From assembly GCF_965204195.1 (NCBI RefSeq), contig NZ_OZ241975.1:1240001-1304000 (forward strand): 64,000 bases of DNA. The letters are read 5' to 3'. Shown piece after piece: positions 52,237 through 60,290 of the stretch. The notes under the pieces were generated by a model that was not told the origin of the DNA, did not search any database, and saw only the letters and a list, made by a program, of their open reading frames with translations. The stretch's first letter is position 1. Each line of letters starts with the position of its first letter. Both the position numbers and the translations under genes were made by a program. The stretch is from Poriferisodalis sp965204195 (lineage in GTDB: Bacteria; Actinomycetota; Acidimicrobiia; Acidimicrobiales; Poriferisodalaceae).

Positions 52237-52965
52237 GTGACGCGCGCCGACGGCCGGACGCCGGGCGACCTGCGGCCCGTCACGTTCGAACGAGACTTCA
52301 CCGACCAGACACCTGGCTCGGTGCTCGTGTCGTTCGGGCGCACCAGGGTGCTGTGCACCGTGTCGATCGACGACGACGTGCCGCGCTGGATGCGCGGCCG
52401 CGGGACCGGCTGGGTGACTGCCGAGTATGCGATGCTGCCCGGCTCGAGTGGGGAGCGTGTCGGCCGGGAGTCGAAGCGAGGCAAGCAGAAGGGCCGCACG
52501 CTCGAGATCGAGCGTCTGGTCGGGCGGGCGCTGCGAGCCGTGTGCGACATGGCGGCGTTGGGCGAGCGCGAGGTCACGGTCGACTGCGACGTGCTGCAGG
52601 CCGACGGGGGCACCCGCACCGCTTCGATCTGCGGTGGCTATGTGGCGTTGCACGACGCATGCACCCGTCTGGTCAGCAGCGGGGCCATCAGCCGGCATCC
52701 CCTCATCGACGAGTGCGCAGCCATCTCGGTGGGGATTGTCGACGGCGAGGCCCGTCTGGATCTGCCCTACGAGGAGGACTCGCGCGCAGAGGTGGACATG
52801 AACGTCGTGATGACGGGACAGGGTCGCTTCGTTGAGGTGCAGGGCACCGCCGAGGGCGATCCGTTCGACGACGCCCAGCTCGGCGCAATGCTGGCACTGG
52901 CCCGCTCTGGCGTCAGCGAGATCGTCGATCTGCAGCGAGCTGCACTGGCCACGCCGCCAACGTGA
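52237..52965 (+). CDS. rph: Ribonuclease PH
   Basis: A 242-residue phosphorolytic 3'-5' exoribonuclease that trims tRNA 3' ends. Strong family motifs are TRADGRTPGDLRPVTFERDF, RGTGWVTAEYAMLPGSSGER, GRTLEIERLVGRALRAV, QADGGTRTASICGGYVAL and VQGTAEGDPF. Length is typical (about 240). The start is a GTG at 52237, 34 bases after the metallohydrolase. With rdgB it forms the widely conserved rph-rdgB pair. Confidence 0.96.
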   Translation: MTRADGRTPGDLRPVTFERDFTDQTPGSVLVSFGRTRVLCTVSIDDDVPRWMRGRGTGWVTAEYAMLPGSSGERVGRESKRGKQKGRTLEIERLVGRALRAVCDMAALGEREVTVDCDVLQADGGTRTASICGGYVALHDACTRLVSSGAISRHPLIDECAAISVGIVDGEARLDLPYEEDSRAEVDMNVVMTGQGRFVEVQGTAEGDPFDDAQLGAMLALARSGVSEIVDLQRAALATPPT

Positions 52966-53009
52966 CGTCGGGCACGCCAGGGTGACTGTGATGGGAAGGC
53001 CCTGACGCA

Positions 53010-53633
53010 GTGCGGCTGGTGATGGCCTCGGCCAATCCGCACAAGGCTGTCGAGATCGCTGCGGTGCTGGCCGAAGCGATGCCCGCTGTCGAGATCGTGC
53101 CGCGGCCTCCAGAACTCGGCGATGTGGCTGAAGACGGCGAGACGCTGGCAGACAATGCGCTGATCAAGGCGAGGTTCGTGTGCGCAGCGGCTGGTGAGCC
53201 GTCCATTGCCGATGACACCGGGCTGGAAGTGGATGCCTTGGGCGGCGCGCCCGGCGTGTACAGCGCCCGCTATGCCGGGCCCGAAGCCGACTCAGCGGCA
53301 AACTTGGCCAAGCTCATGGCGGCGCTCGTCGATGTGCCCCCGTCTCAGCGGACGGCTCGTTTCCGCACGGTGGTCGCGCTGGTGTACGAAGGAGCGGCAC
53401 CCCAGCTGGGTGCGCATGAGCACCCGTCTGTTGAGCGACCTCACGTGCTGGCTGAAGGTGTGGTCGAGGGTGCGATCGCGATGGCACCGCGTGGCGATGG
53501 CGGGTTTGGCTACGACCCCGTCTTTGTTCCGCGCGAAGCGGCGCCGCTGACATTCGCCGAGATGTCAGCCGAAGCCAAGAACCGGATCAGCCACCGCGGT
53601 CGCGCCCTGCGCGCGCTCTTGGCGAAGCTGTGA
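53010..53633 (+). CDS. rdgB: XTP/dITP diphosphatase (RdgB/HAM1)
   Basis: A 207-residue pyrophosphatase that cleans dITP, XTP and ITP from the nucleotide pool. Motifs are MASANPHKAVEIAAVL, DGETLADNALIKA, ADDTGLEVDALGGAPGVYSA, RYAG, GDGGFGYDPVF and NRISHRGRAL. Start is a GTG at 53010 with GGAAGG upstream. Length typical. The loop LVYEGAAPQLGAHEHPSVER is longer than usual. Confidence 0.96.
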   Translation: MRLVMASANPHKAVEIAAVLAEAMPAVEIVPRPPELGDVAEDGETLADNALIKARFVCAAAGEPSIADDTGLEVDALGGAPGVYSARYAGPEADSAANLAKLMAALVDVPPSQRTARFRTVVALVYEGAAPQLGAHEHPSVERPHVLAEGVVEGAIAMAPRGDGGFGYDPVFVPREAAPLTFAEMSAEAKNRISHRGRALRALLAKL

Positions 53634-53714
53634 GCGCTTCAAGCACCACGGGGCACGACGTCGCGAGATGGCTGACGCCCTCAGTCTCCCGATAGGCCGG
53701 GGCGGACTCGTCGG

Positions 53715-53728
53715 TAGCCTGCGACGCA
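53715..53728 (+). promoter_or_regulatory. -10 box for leaderless clpP
   Basis: TAGCCT (53715-53720), 7 bases, ATG 53728. An upstream in-frame ATG at 53668 precedes the box and would add 20 unconserved residues. Confidence 0.55.
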
Positions 53729-54348
53729 TGAGCGATCTTCCCTCCATCCAGCAGCCGACGCCGGCGTCGGAGCGCGCGTTCGATGCCAGCGGCGTATCCG
53801 GCTGGACCCAGATCTCGAACCGGCTGCTCGACGACCGCATCGTGTTCCTGGGCGACGAGGTGGACGATCAGCTCGCCAACGTTGTCTGCGCGCAGATGCT
53901 GTATCTGGAAGGTCAGGATCGGGGTCGCGAAATCTCGCTGTACATCAACAGCCCAGGCGGTTCCGTCACGGCCGGCATGGCCATCTACGACACCATGCAG
54001 TTCGTGGCCTGCGACGTGGCAACCGTGTGCTTGGGGCTGGGGGCCTCGATGGGGCAGTTCCTGCTCACCGCCGGGGCGCCGGGCAAGCGCTATTGCCTGC
54101 CCCACGCCCGGGTGATGATGCACCAGCCGTCGGGCGGCGTGCGGGGTCAAGCATCGGACATTGCCATCCAGGCCGAGCAGATGGCCTACGTCAAGCGCCT
54201 GATGGCCGAGCGCACGGCGCTGCACAGCGGTCAGGACGTGGAGCAAATCCTGCTCGATTCCGAGCGGGATCGTTGGTTCACCGCAGAGGAGGCGAAGGCC
54301 TACGGCTTGTGCGATCACGTGATCGTCAAGCGCGGCGAGATGATCTAG
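53728..54348 (+). CDS. clpP: ATP-dependent Clp protease proteolytic subunit
   Basis: A 206-residue ClpP, the serine peptidase of the Clp complex. The catalytic triad is Ser107 (LGASMGQF), His132 (VMMHQPSGG) and Asp181 (LDSERDRWFTAEEA). The core LYINSPGGSVTAGMAIYDTM is intact. It stands alone without clpX or a second clpP next to it; in actinobacteria several ClpP paralogues form mixed rings, so this may be one of a set. Confidence 0.95.
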   Translation: MSDLPSIQQPTPASERAFDASGVSGWTQISNRLLDDRIVFLGDEVDDQLANVVCAQMLYLEGQDRGREISLYINSPGGSVTAGMAIYDTMQFVACDVATVCLGLGASMGQFLLTAGAPGKRYCLPHARVMMHQPSGGVRGQASDIAIQAEQMAYVKRLMAERTALHSGQDVEQILLDSERDRWFTAEEAKAYGLCDHVIVKRGEMI

Positions 54349-54397
54349 CCGGGCGCAGCAGTGCTCGTGCGCCTGGTCTAGCCAGGCGCAGCAGTGC
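54345..54397. repeat. Direct repeat at the clpP/hypothetical convergent junction
   Basis: CTAGCCGGGCGCAGCAGTGC (54345-54364) and CTAGCCAGGCGCAGCAGTGC (54378-54397) differ at one of 20 bases, 33 apart. The second is the end of the minus-strand gene (TAAPG and stop); the first begins at the clpP stop. Confidence 0.8.
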
Positions 54398-54830
54398 AAT
54401 GGCGGGTGACGTAGTCGACAACCCGCTGGGTGGCGGCATCCTGCGTCTCGAGGAACGGATCCTGTGCCGCAATCACCGCGGCGGCGCGGTCGAACGTCTC
54501 GCGTGAAGCTGTCTCGGCGACGGCTTCGGAGAGCGCCGCAGTCAAGTCGGCCAGCAGAACCATGTCGGGGCGGATATCCGCCGGTGCCGCTGCCGCAGCA
54601 TCTGCGAACTGGCGGGCTGTGCGATCCATTGCCTCACGGGTGCTCGTGTCATCGTTCGGGTTGACCGTCAGGCTGAGCTGATCCACGACCAGCAGGTGGG
54701 CGAACTCAGCGCAGAACTCCTCGACGGAGGGTTCCCCGCTGTCGCGCCACAGCGTGAGTCGCAAGGCAAGAGCGACCGCTACGACGGCGGCGGCGATGAG
54801 GAGCCAGCGCCGGCGAGCTGTCACGGTCAT
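54378..54830 (-). CDS. Small membrane-anchored protein of unknown function
   Basis: A 150-residue protein with a single N-terminal membrane helix (about residues 8-27, LLIAAAVVAVALALRLTL) and a helical extracytoplasmic domain with two cysteines (EEFCAEFAHL and VTRHCTAAPG) that may pair. The ATG overlaps the rpe stop (TGATG), so it is coupled to rpe. No family recognised. Its last codons are duplicated beyond the stop. Confidence 0.72.
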   Translation of the reverse strand: MTVTARRRWLLIAAAVVAVALALRLTLWRDSGEPSVEEFCAEFAHLLVVDQLSLTVNPNDDTSTREAMDRTARQFADAAAAAPADIRPDMVLLADLTAALSEAVAETASRETFDRAAAVIAAQDPFLETQDAATQRVVDYVTRHCTAAPG

Positions 54831-55549
54831 CACGCTCGGAACGCAGCCTCCGCACGGCAACGCAGGTCCGCGACGCCGTGCGCGAGCCCCTCGTCATAGC
54901 GGTACAGCGCGCTGCCCGATACGAGAACGTTGGCGCCCGCTGCAGCAGCACCGCCGATGGTCTCGGCCGAGATGCCGCCGTCCACCTCGATGTCGATGCC
55001 CGCGCCCGACGCCCCAGCCGCACCGCTCCCGGAGATGAGCTGGCGCAGGGCAGCGATCTTGGGCTCCATCGTGGCGATGTAGGCCTGACCGCCGAACCCC
55101 GGGTTGACGGTCATGACGAGCACCATGTCGACCAGGTCGAGCACGTGTGCCACAGCGTCGATCGGTGTCGAGGGATTGATGGCCACCGCCGGTTGCGCGC
55201 CCAGCTCGGCAACCCGGCTGAGCGTCCGATGCAGGTGCGTGACCGATTCGGCGTGCACGATCAGCATCTCGCACCCGGCGTCGACGTAGGCGCCGAGCAT
55301 CGGGTCGGGGTCGGCGACCATGAGGTGTGCTTCGAACATCACGCCCGCGTGCGGGCGGCAGGCAGCGATGACGTCGGGGCCGAATGTCAGGTTCGGCACG
55401 AACACGCCGTCCATGACGTCCCACTGGATCCGGTCGACGCCTGCCTCCTCCAAGGCAGCGCACTCGTCTCCGAGGTGCGCGAAGTCGGCAGGCAGGACAG
55501 ACGGGACGATCTGGATGGACCCGGGTGCCGTCGGCGAGGACGTGTTCAC
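54830..55549 (-). CDS. rpe: Ribulose-phosphate 3-epimerase
   Basis: A 239-residue TIM-barrel enzyme of the pentose phosphate pathway, interconverting ribulose 5-phosphate and xylulose 5-phosphate. Family motifs are IVPSVLPADFAHLGDE, WDVMDGVFVPNLTFGPDVI, FEAHLMVADPDPML, VMTVNPGFGGQAYI and IDIEVDGGIS. A short Gly/Ala/Ser insert (SGSGAAGASGAG) precedes the last phosphate-binding strand. Start is a GTG at 55549. Confidence 0.96.
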   Translation of the reverse strand: MNTSSPTAPGSIQIVPSVLPADFAHLGDECAALEEAGVDRIQWDVMDGVFVPNLTFGPDVIAACRPHAGVMFEAHLMVADPDPMLGAYVDAGCEMLIVHAESVTHLHRTLSRVAELGAQPAVAINPSTPIDAVAHVLDLVDMVLVMTVNPGFGGQAYIATMEPKIAALRQLISGSGAAGASGAGIDIEVDGGISAETIGGAAAAGANVLVSGSALYRYDEGLAHGVADLRCRAEAAFRA

Positions 55550-55600
55550 CCGGCCAGTGTTGCCGACGCGCCGCCCCGAAGCGCGGCAGTTATCGGCGAT

Positions 55601-56830
55601 CTAGTTGAGGCGCTCCACGATCATGGCCATGCCCTGACCGCCGCCGACGCACATCGACTCGAGCCCGAAGGTCTTGTCACGGTCGGCAAGGCCGTTCAGC
55701 AGCGTCGTCATGATGCGGGCACCGGTCATGCCGAACGGGTGGCCCAATGCGATGGCGCCGCCGTTGAGGTTCAGCTGGTCGACGATGTCGATGCCCAGCT
55801 CGTCTGCCGACGGGATCACCTGGGCAGCGAAGGCCTCGTTGATCTCGACCATGTCGATGTCGCTCATGGTCATGCCCGCACGTGCCAGCGCCTTCTTGCA
55901 CGCCTCGATCGGGCCGAGGCCCATGATTTCGGGGTTCAGCGCAGATACTGCCGACGAAATGATGCGCGCCAGCGGCGTGATGCCCAGCTCATCGGCACGC
56001 TTGCGGCTCATCACCATGACCGCAGCAGCGCCGTCGTTCAGCGGGCATGCATTGCCGGCGGTCACCCGGCCGTCGGGGCGGAACGCGGGCTTCAGCTGCG
56101 AGACAGCTTCGTAGGTGACACCGGCGCGGGGCCCGTCGTCAGAGCTGACCACGCTGCCGTCAGGCAGTTCCAGCGGGGTGATGTCCATCTCGAAGAAACC
56201 ACGACCGATGGCAGCCTCGGCCTTGTTCTGGCTCATCACGCCGTACTCGTCCATGGCCTGGCGGCTGACGCCCTTGTGCTCGGCGACGTTCTCGGCCGTC
56301 TGGCCCATCGCGATGTACAGGTCGGGCAGGCCGGGTGCGGGAGCCCAGTCGCCGTGGCCGCCTTCGGACCGCACCTTGGTGCGCTCGCCGGGCGCACGGA
56401 ACTGCGGGTTGGTGGTGCCGGGCAGGCTGTCGGAGTTGCCCTTGTCGTAGCGGCTGACGCACTCGACGCCGGCGGCGATGAAGGCGTCGCCCTCGCCGGC
56501 ACGGATGGCGTGTGCGGCCATGCGGATGGTCTGCAACGAGGACGAGCAGTAGCGGTTGACCGTGGTGCCGGGCACGTCGTCGAGGCCGGCCAGGATGGCC
56601 GAGGCGCGTGCGATGTTGAAGCCGGCCTCGCCGCCCGGCTGCCCGCAGCCCAGCATGAGATCCTCGATCTCGCCGTGGGGCAGCTCGGGCACCTTGTCGA
56701 GCAGCTTGGTGACAATCTGCGCCGTCATGTCGTCGGGCCGCATCTCGGTCAGCGAGCCCTTGAAGGCACGGCCGATCGGGCTGCGGGTGGTTGCGACGAT
56801 GACTGGGTCGGTCGCTGCATCTGTACTCAT
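55601..56830 (-). CDS. Acetyl-CoA C-acyltransferase (thiolase)
   Basis: A 409-residue thiolase. The acylated cysteine is Cys95 (VNRYCSSSLQTIRMAAHAI), and the two other active-site elements NGGAIALGHPFGMTGAR and CVGGGQGMAM are intact. It opens with VIVATTRSPIGRAFKGSLTE. Degradative (FadA-like) rather than biosynthetic use is likely in this catabolic context. AGAGGGG precedes the ATG at 56830. Chain-length preference is unknown. Confidence 0.94.
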   Translation of the reverse strand: MSTDAATDPVIVATTRSPIGRAFKGSLTEMRPDDMTAQIVTKLLDKVPELPHGEIEDLMLGCGQPGGEAGFNIARASAILAGLDDVPGTTVNRYCSSSLQTIRMAAHAIRAGEGDAFIAAGVECVSRYDKGNSDSLPGTTNPQFRAPGERTKVRSEGGHGDWAPAPGLPDLYIAMGQTAENVAEHKGVSRQAMDEYGVMSQNKAEAAIGRGFFEMDITPLELPDGSVVSSDDGPRAGVTYEAVSQLKPAFRPDGRVTAGNACPLNDGAAAVMVMSRKRADELGITPLARIISSAVSALNPEIMGLGPIEACKKALARAGMTMSDIDMVEINEAFAAQVIPSADELGIDIVDQLNLNGGAIALGHPFGMTGARIMTTLLNGLADRDKTFGLESMCVGGGQGMAMIVERLN

Positions 56831-56974
56831 GTGGTGTCCCCTCTGAGGACGCGCCGAACCTGTCTGCAGGATCGGTCACGCTGCGTGTGCGAGCCCAGAG
56901 GCTACGTCATTGCCCGGCGCTTCGTCCGGGTAAGCGCACGCCCTCCTACGAGAGCAATCGTGCGCTGTGCAGGC

Positions 56975-59287
56975 TCAGGCGCTCTGGAGTGCCCGCCAGA
57001 CGTTCTGGGGGCTGCAGGGCATGTCGATGTGGTCGATGCCCAGGTGGGCGACCGCATCGCACACCGCATTGTGCACCGCCGGCGTGGAGCCGATCGTGCC
57101 CGATTCGCCGATGCCCTTGGCACCCAGCGGGTTGCGGGGGCTGGCAGTTTCGGTGTTGGACACCTCGAAGCTCGGCAGCTCGGCGGCCGAAGGCACCAGG
57201 TAGTCGCCGAGACTCGGATTGCGGGGCTGGCCGTCGCCGTCGTACTCGACGTGTTCGTACAGCGCCTGCGCGATGCCTTGGGCAATGCCGCCGTGTTGCT
57301 GGCCGTTCACGATGAGCGGATTCATGATAGTTCCGCAGTCGTCGACCGCCACGTGGCGCACCAACTCGACCTCGCCGGTGTCGCGGTCGACCTCGACCAC
57401 GGCCACATGGGAGCCGAACGGGAACGTGGAATCGGTGCCGTCGAAGTTCTCCTCGGCCATCAGGCCTGCCTCGAGACCTGACGGGCGGGCGCCGTCGTCG
57501 TTGGCCAGCCTCGCGATGTCGGCCCAGCTCACCGAGCTGGTCGGCACGCCGGCAACGGCAAGGCCGCCTTCGGCCACCACGATGTCGTCGGCAGACGCCT
57601 CGAGCAGGTGAGCGGCGAGCTGCTTGCCCTTCTCCAGCACAGCTTGGCTCGACAGGTACACGGCCGAACCAGCCGTCTGCAGCGAGCGCGAGCCCAGCGT
57701 GCCCGCACCCGAAGGCACCTCGGCGGTGTCGGCATCGAGGTGGGTGACCTGATCCATGGGAATGCCCAGCACTCCCTCGACGATCTGGCTGAATGCCGTG
57801 TCGTGGCCCTGACCGTGGCTGGAGGTGCCCACCCGGATCGTGGCTGTGCCGTCTTCGTGCACTTCGGTGCTGCCGTACTCCACGTGCAGGCCCACCGGAG
57901 CGGTGATCTCCACGTACGACGACACGCCTATGCCCAGCAGCTTCGAGTCGCCGGCGTCGCGCCGGGCCTGCTGCTCGGCTCGCAGATCGGCATAGCCGGA
58001 GGCTTCGAGCACGGCGTCGAGGGCCTGCTCGTACTCGCCGGAGTCGTAGCTGACGCCCGTCTGCAGGGCGGTCGGGAAGGCATCGGGCTGCAGGTAGTTC
58101 TTGCGTCGGATCTCGGCCGCGTCCATGCCGATCGCGGCAGCGGCCTTGTCCAGGATGCGCTCCACCATCTGGGTCGCCTCTGGACGCCCGGCGCCGCGGT
58201 ACGCACCGATCGGCGTGGTGTTGGTGATGACCGTCTGCGAGACGAAGTCGATCACGGGAATGTCGTACACGGCCTGGCTGAGCATTCCCGTGAGCATCGG
58301 CAGGATTGCACCGATGATCGGGTAAGCCCCGGCGTCGGCAATCACGTGCGCCTTCAGGCCAACGATGCTGCCGTCGTTGCGTACGCCCATCTCCACGTTC
58401 ATCACCATGGCGCGGCCCTGCACCATCGACAGCATGTTCTCGGTGCGGTTCTCGGTCCACCGGGTCGGGCGGCCCAGTGCTTGGGCAGCTTTGCCGACGA
58501 CGATGTACTCGGGGTACACCGCGGCCTTCGGGCCGAAGCCGCCGCCAACCCACGGCGCGGTCACCCGCAGCTGATCCGGTTCGAGGCCGAGCGCGGGTGC
58601 GAGCGCCTCATGCTGGGAGTGGGCGTTCTGCACCGACAGGTGCAGGGTCATGCTGCCGTCGCCACCCGGCACGGCCACGCACCCGTTGGGCTCCATCGGA
58701 GCGCCCGCCAAGCGCTGGGTGACGATGCGCTCCGACACGACGTGGTCAGCACCGGCGAGGGCGTCCACTCCCGGCCGCTCGCCGGTCTCCTCATCCGGGC
58801 CCGGGATAGCGAACGGGAAGCACACGTTGGATGCCTGCCCGTCCCATACGACGGGCGAGTCGGGATCGGCCGCCCGCTCGAAGTCCGAGACGACCGGCAG
58901 GGGGCTGTAGTCGACGTAGACAGCCTCGGCGGCGTCATTCGCCTGCGCTTGGGTCTCTGCGACCACTGCCGCCACCATGTCGCCGACGAAGCGCACCCGG
59001 CCCGCCGCCAGCGGCGGGCGGTTGAAGTCGGGCGGCATCATCGGGAAGCCTTGGAACGCATCCATCGGCAGATTCTCCGACGTGTACACCGCCACGACGC
59101 CCGGCATGGACGCCGCCTCGGAGGTGTCGATCGAGACGATCTCGGCGTGAGCCTCCGGTGAGCGCACGAAGGCGACTCGCGCCGCGTCGACGTCAAGGTC
59201 GTCGACGTAGTGATTCGCCCCGGTCAGCAGCCCAGGATCTTCCTTGCGCTGAACAGGATTTCCCAAGATCGAACCCGATGCGGCCAT
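56975..59287 (-). CDS. Xanthine dehydrogenase family molybdopterin subunit (CoxL form II-like)
   Basis: A 770-residue molybdenum-cofactor subunit. AYRGAGR at 362-368 is the form II CoxL signature, as opposed to AYXCSFR of true CO dehydrogenase; PWVGGGFGPKAAVYPEYIVV and the C-terminal GIGESGTIGSTPAVHNAV with the catalytic Glu are also present. It probably hydroxylates an aromatic or N-heterocyclic compound or oxidises an aldehyde. The [2Fe-2S] and FAD subunits usually encoded with it are missing on both sides. ATG 59287 follows AAGGGGGC. Confidence 0.93.
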   Translation of the reverse strand: MAASGSILGNPVQRKEDPGLLTGANHYVDDLDVDAARVAFVRSPEAHAEIVSIDTSEAASMPGVVAVYTSENLPMDAFQGFPMMPPDFNRPPLAAGRVRFVGDMVAAVVAETQAQANDAAEAVYVDYSPLPVVSDFERAADPDSPVVWDGQASNVCFPFAIPGPDEETGERPGVDALAGADHVVSERIVTQRLAGAPMEPNGCVAVPGGDGSMTLHLSVQNAHSQHEALAPALGLEPDQLRVTAPWVGGGFGPKAAVYPEYIVVGKAAQALGRPTRWTENRTENMLSMVQGRAMVMNVEMGVRNDGSIVGLKAHVIADAGAYPIIGAILPMLTGMLSQAVYDIPVIDFVSQTVITNTTPIGAYRGAGRPEATQMVERILDKAAAAIGMDAAEIRRKNYLQPDAFPTALQTGVSYDSGEYEQALDAVLEASGYADLRAEQQARRDAGDSKLLGIGVSSYVEITAPVGLHVEYGSTEVHEDGTATIRVGTSSHGQGHDTAFSQIVEGVLGIPMDQVTHLDADTAEVPSGAGTLGSRSLQTAGSAVYLSSQAVLEKGKQLAAHLLEASADDIVVAEGGLAVAGVPTSSVSWADIARLANDDGARPSGLEAGLMAEENFDGTDSTFPFGSHVAVVEVDRDTGEVELVRHVAVDDCGTIMNPLIVNGQQHGGIAQGIAQALYEHVEYDGDGQPRNPSLGDYLVPSAAELPSFEVSNTETASPRNPLGAKGIGESGTIGSTPAVHNAVCDAVAHLGIDHIDMPCSPQNVWRALQSA

Positions 59288-59437
59288 CGCTTGCCCCCTT
59301 GTGGCTGGCACCCCTGCGGGCGCCGGATTGCATTCAGAACGGCGTGCCCGGCCGCGCACGACCGGGCGTCAGCCGCGACAGTAGCCCAACGCCCAGCCGG
59401 CGCTGTGCGCCGCGAGAAGGGCTGCCGGGCGGGCTGT

Positions 59438-60235
59438 TCAGTCGCCGGCCCGAGCGGTGGCGGCTCTGTCGAGCGATGCCAGCCAGCTCGCCACGGTGTG
59501 CGCTGCGAGGCCCGGGTTCTCACACATCCACCAGTGGCCCACATCCAGCAGCTCGGTGACCCTGGCGCCGGCGCGGGTGGCGATGCGGCGGTGCATGACA
59601 CCGCCGCCGGTGAAGTGATCGCCTGCCGCCAGGATGCACAGGCCGGGCCGTCGGCCGGCCGCAGCGATGTTGAAGCCGAGGGCTGCCATGGCGGGCTGGG
59701 CAGCATCGCGGTAGAGCGCCAGGATGCACCGGCCCATGTCGGCGTTGATGTGGGGCACCACGGCTTCGGCAACCTCGGGTCCCATGCCGAGACCTGCATA
59801 GAAGGCGACTCGTTCGGCGTCAGGACGGCTGATCATGCGCTCGATGGAGGCGTCCCCCTCCGGGGTCTGCCACAGCTGTGCCGCGTCATGCCAGACGTAG
59901 TCGGGATCGAACAGGCCGATGACGTCGGTGCACCACGAGCGGATCAGGTCCGGGCGCTCCATGGCGATGCGCATGACGTGTCCGCCGCCCCAGTCGTGCC
60001 CCAGCAGGTCTATGTGCTCGGCGCCTGCCGCGAGCAGTTGCTCCAGCTCGTCGGCAAGCCAGTCCCGGTACTCGTTCATGGTGGCGCCGAAGCCGTCGGG
60101 CGCGGGTACGCCGAAACCCGGCGGCGACAGTGCCACCACATCGGACGGGCCGACGCCATGGCGCTCGACGGCGGCGCGCATCGGATCCCAGATGGCAGTT
60201 GTCTCGGGGTTGCCGTGAACAAGCACAAGCGTCAT
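59438..60235 (-). CDS. Alpha/beta hydrolase
   Basis: A 265-residue alpha/beta hydrolase with an aspartate nucleophile (Asp81 in GHDWGGGHV), HGNPETTAIW as oxyanion loop, AAGDHFTGGG and VGHWWMCENP as likely acid and histidine. The Asp nucleophile suggests epoxide hydrolase or dehalogenase-like chemistry. AGGGAGA lies before the ATG at 60235. It is between the molybdoenzyme and the hydantoinase-type gene on the same strand and may be co-transcribed with them. Confidence 0.87.
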   Translation of the reverse strand: MTLVLVHGNPETTAIWDPMRAAVERHGVGPSDVVALSPPGFGVPAPDGFGATMNEYRDWLADELEQLLAAGAEHIDLLGHDWGGGHVMRIAMERPDLIRSWCTDVIGLFDPDYVWHDAAQLWQTPEGDASIERMISRPDAERVAFYAGLGMGPEVAEAVVPHINADMGRCILALYRDAAQPAMAALGFNIAAAGRRPGLCILAAGDHFTGGGVMHRRIATRAGARVTELLDVGHWWMCENPGLAAHTVASWLASLDRAATARAGD

Positions 60236-60290
60236 TGCGAACGTCTCCCTGTTCGGGAATCAGGACTTTCTTGGGGGTGGATGTGGGGGC

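Noticed and set aside
54878..57481. 867-codon open frame on the plus strand
   Set aside because: Antisense to rpe, thiolase and the molybdoenzyme gene, all with intact active-site motifs. Composition is His/Arg/Gly-rich.
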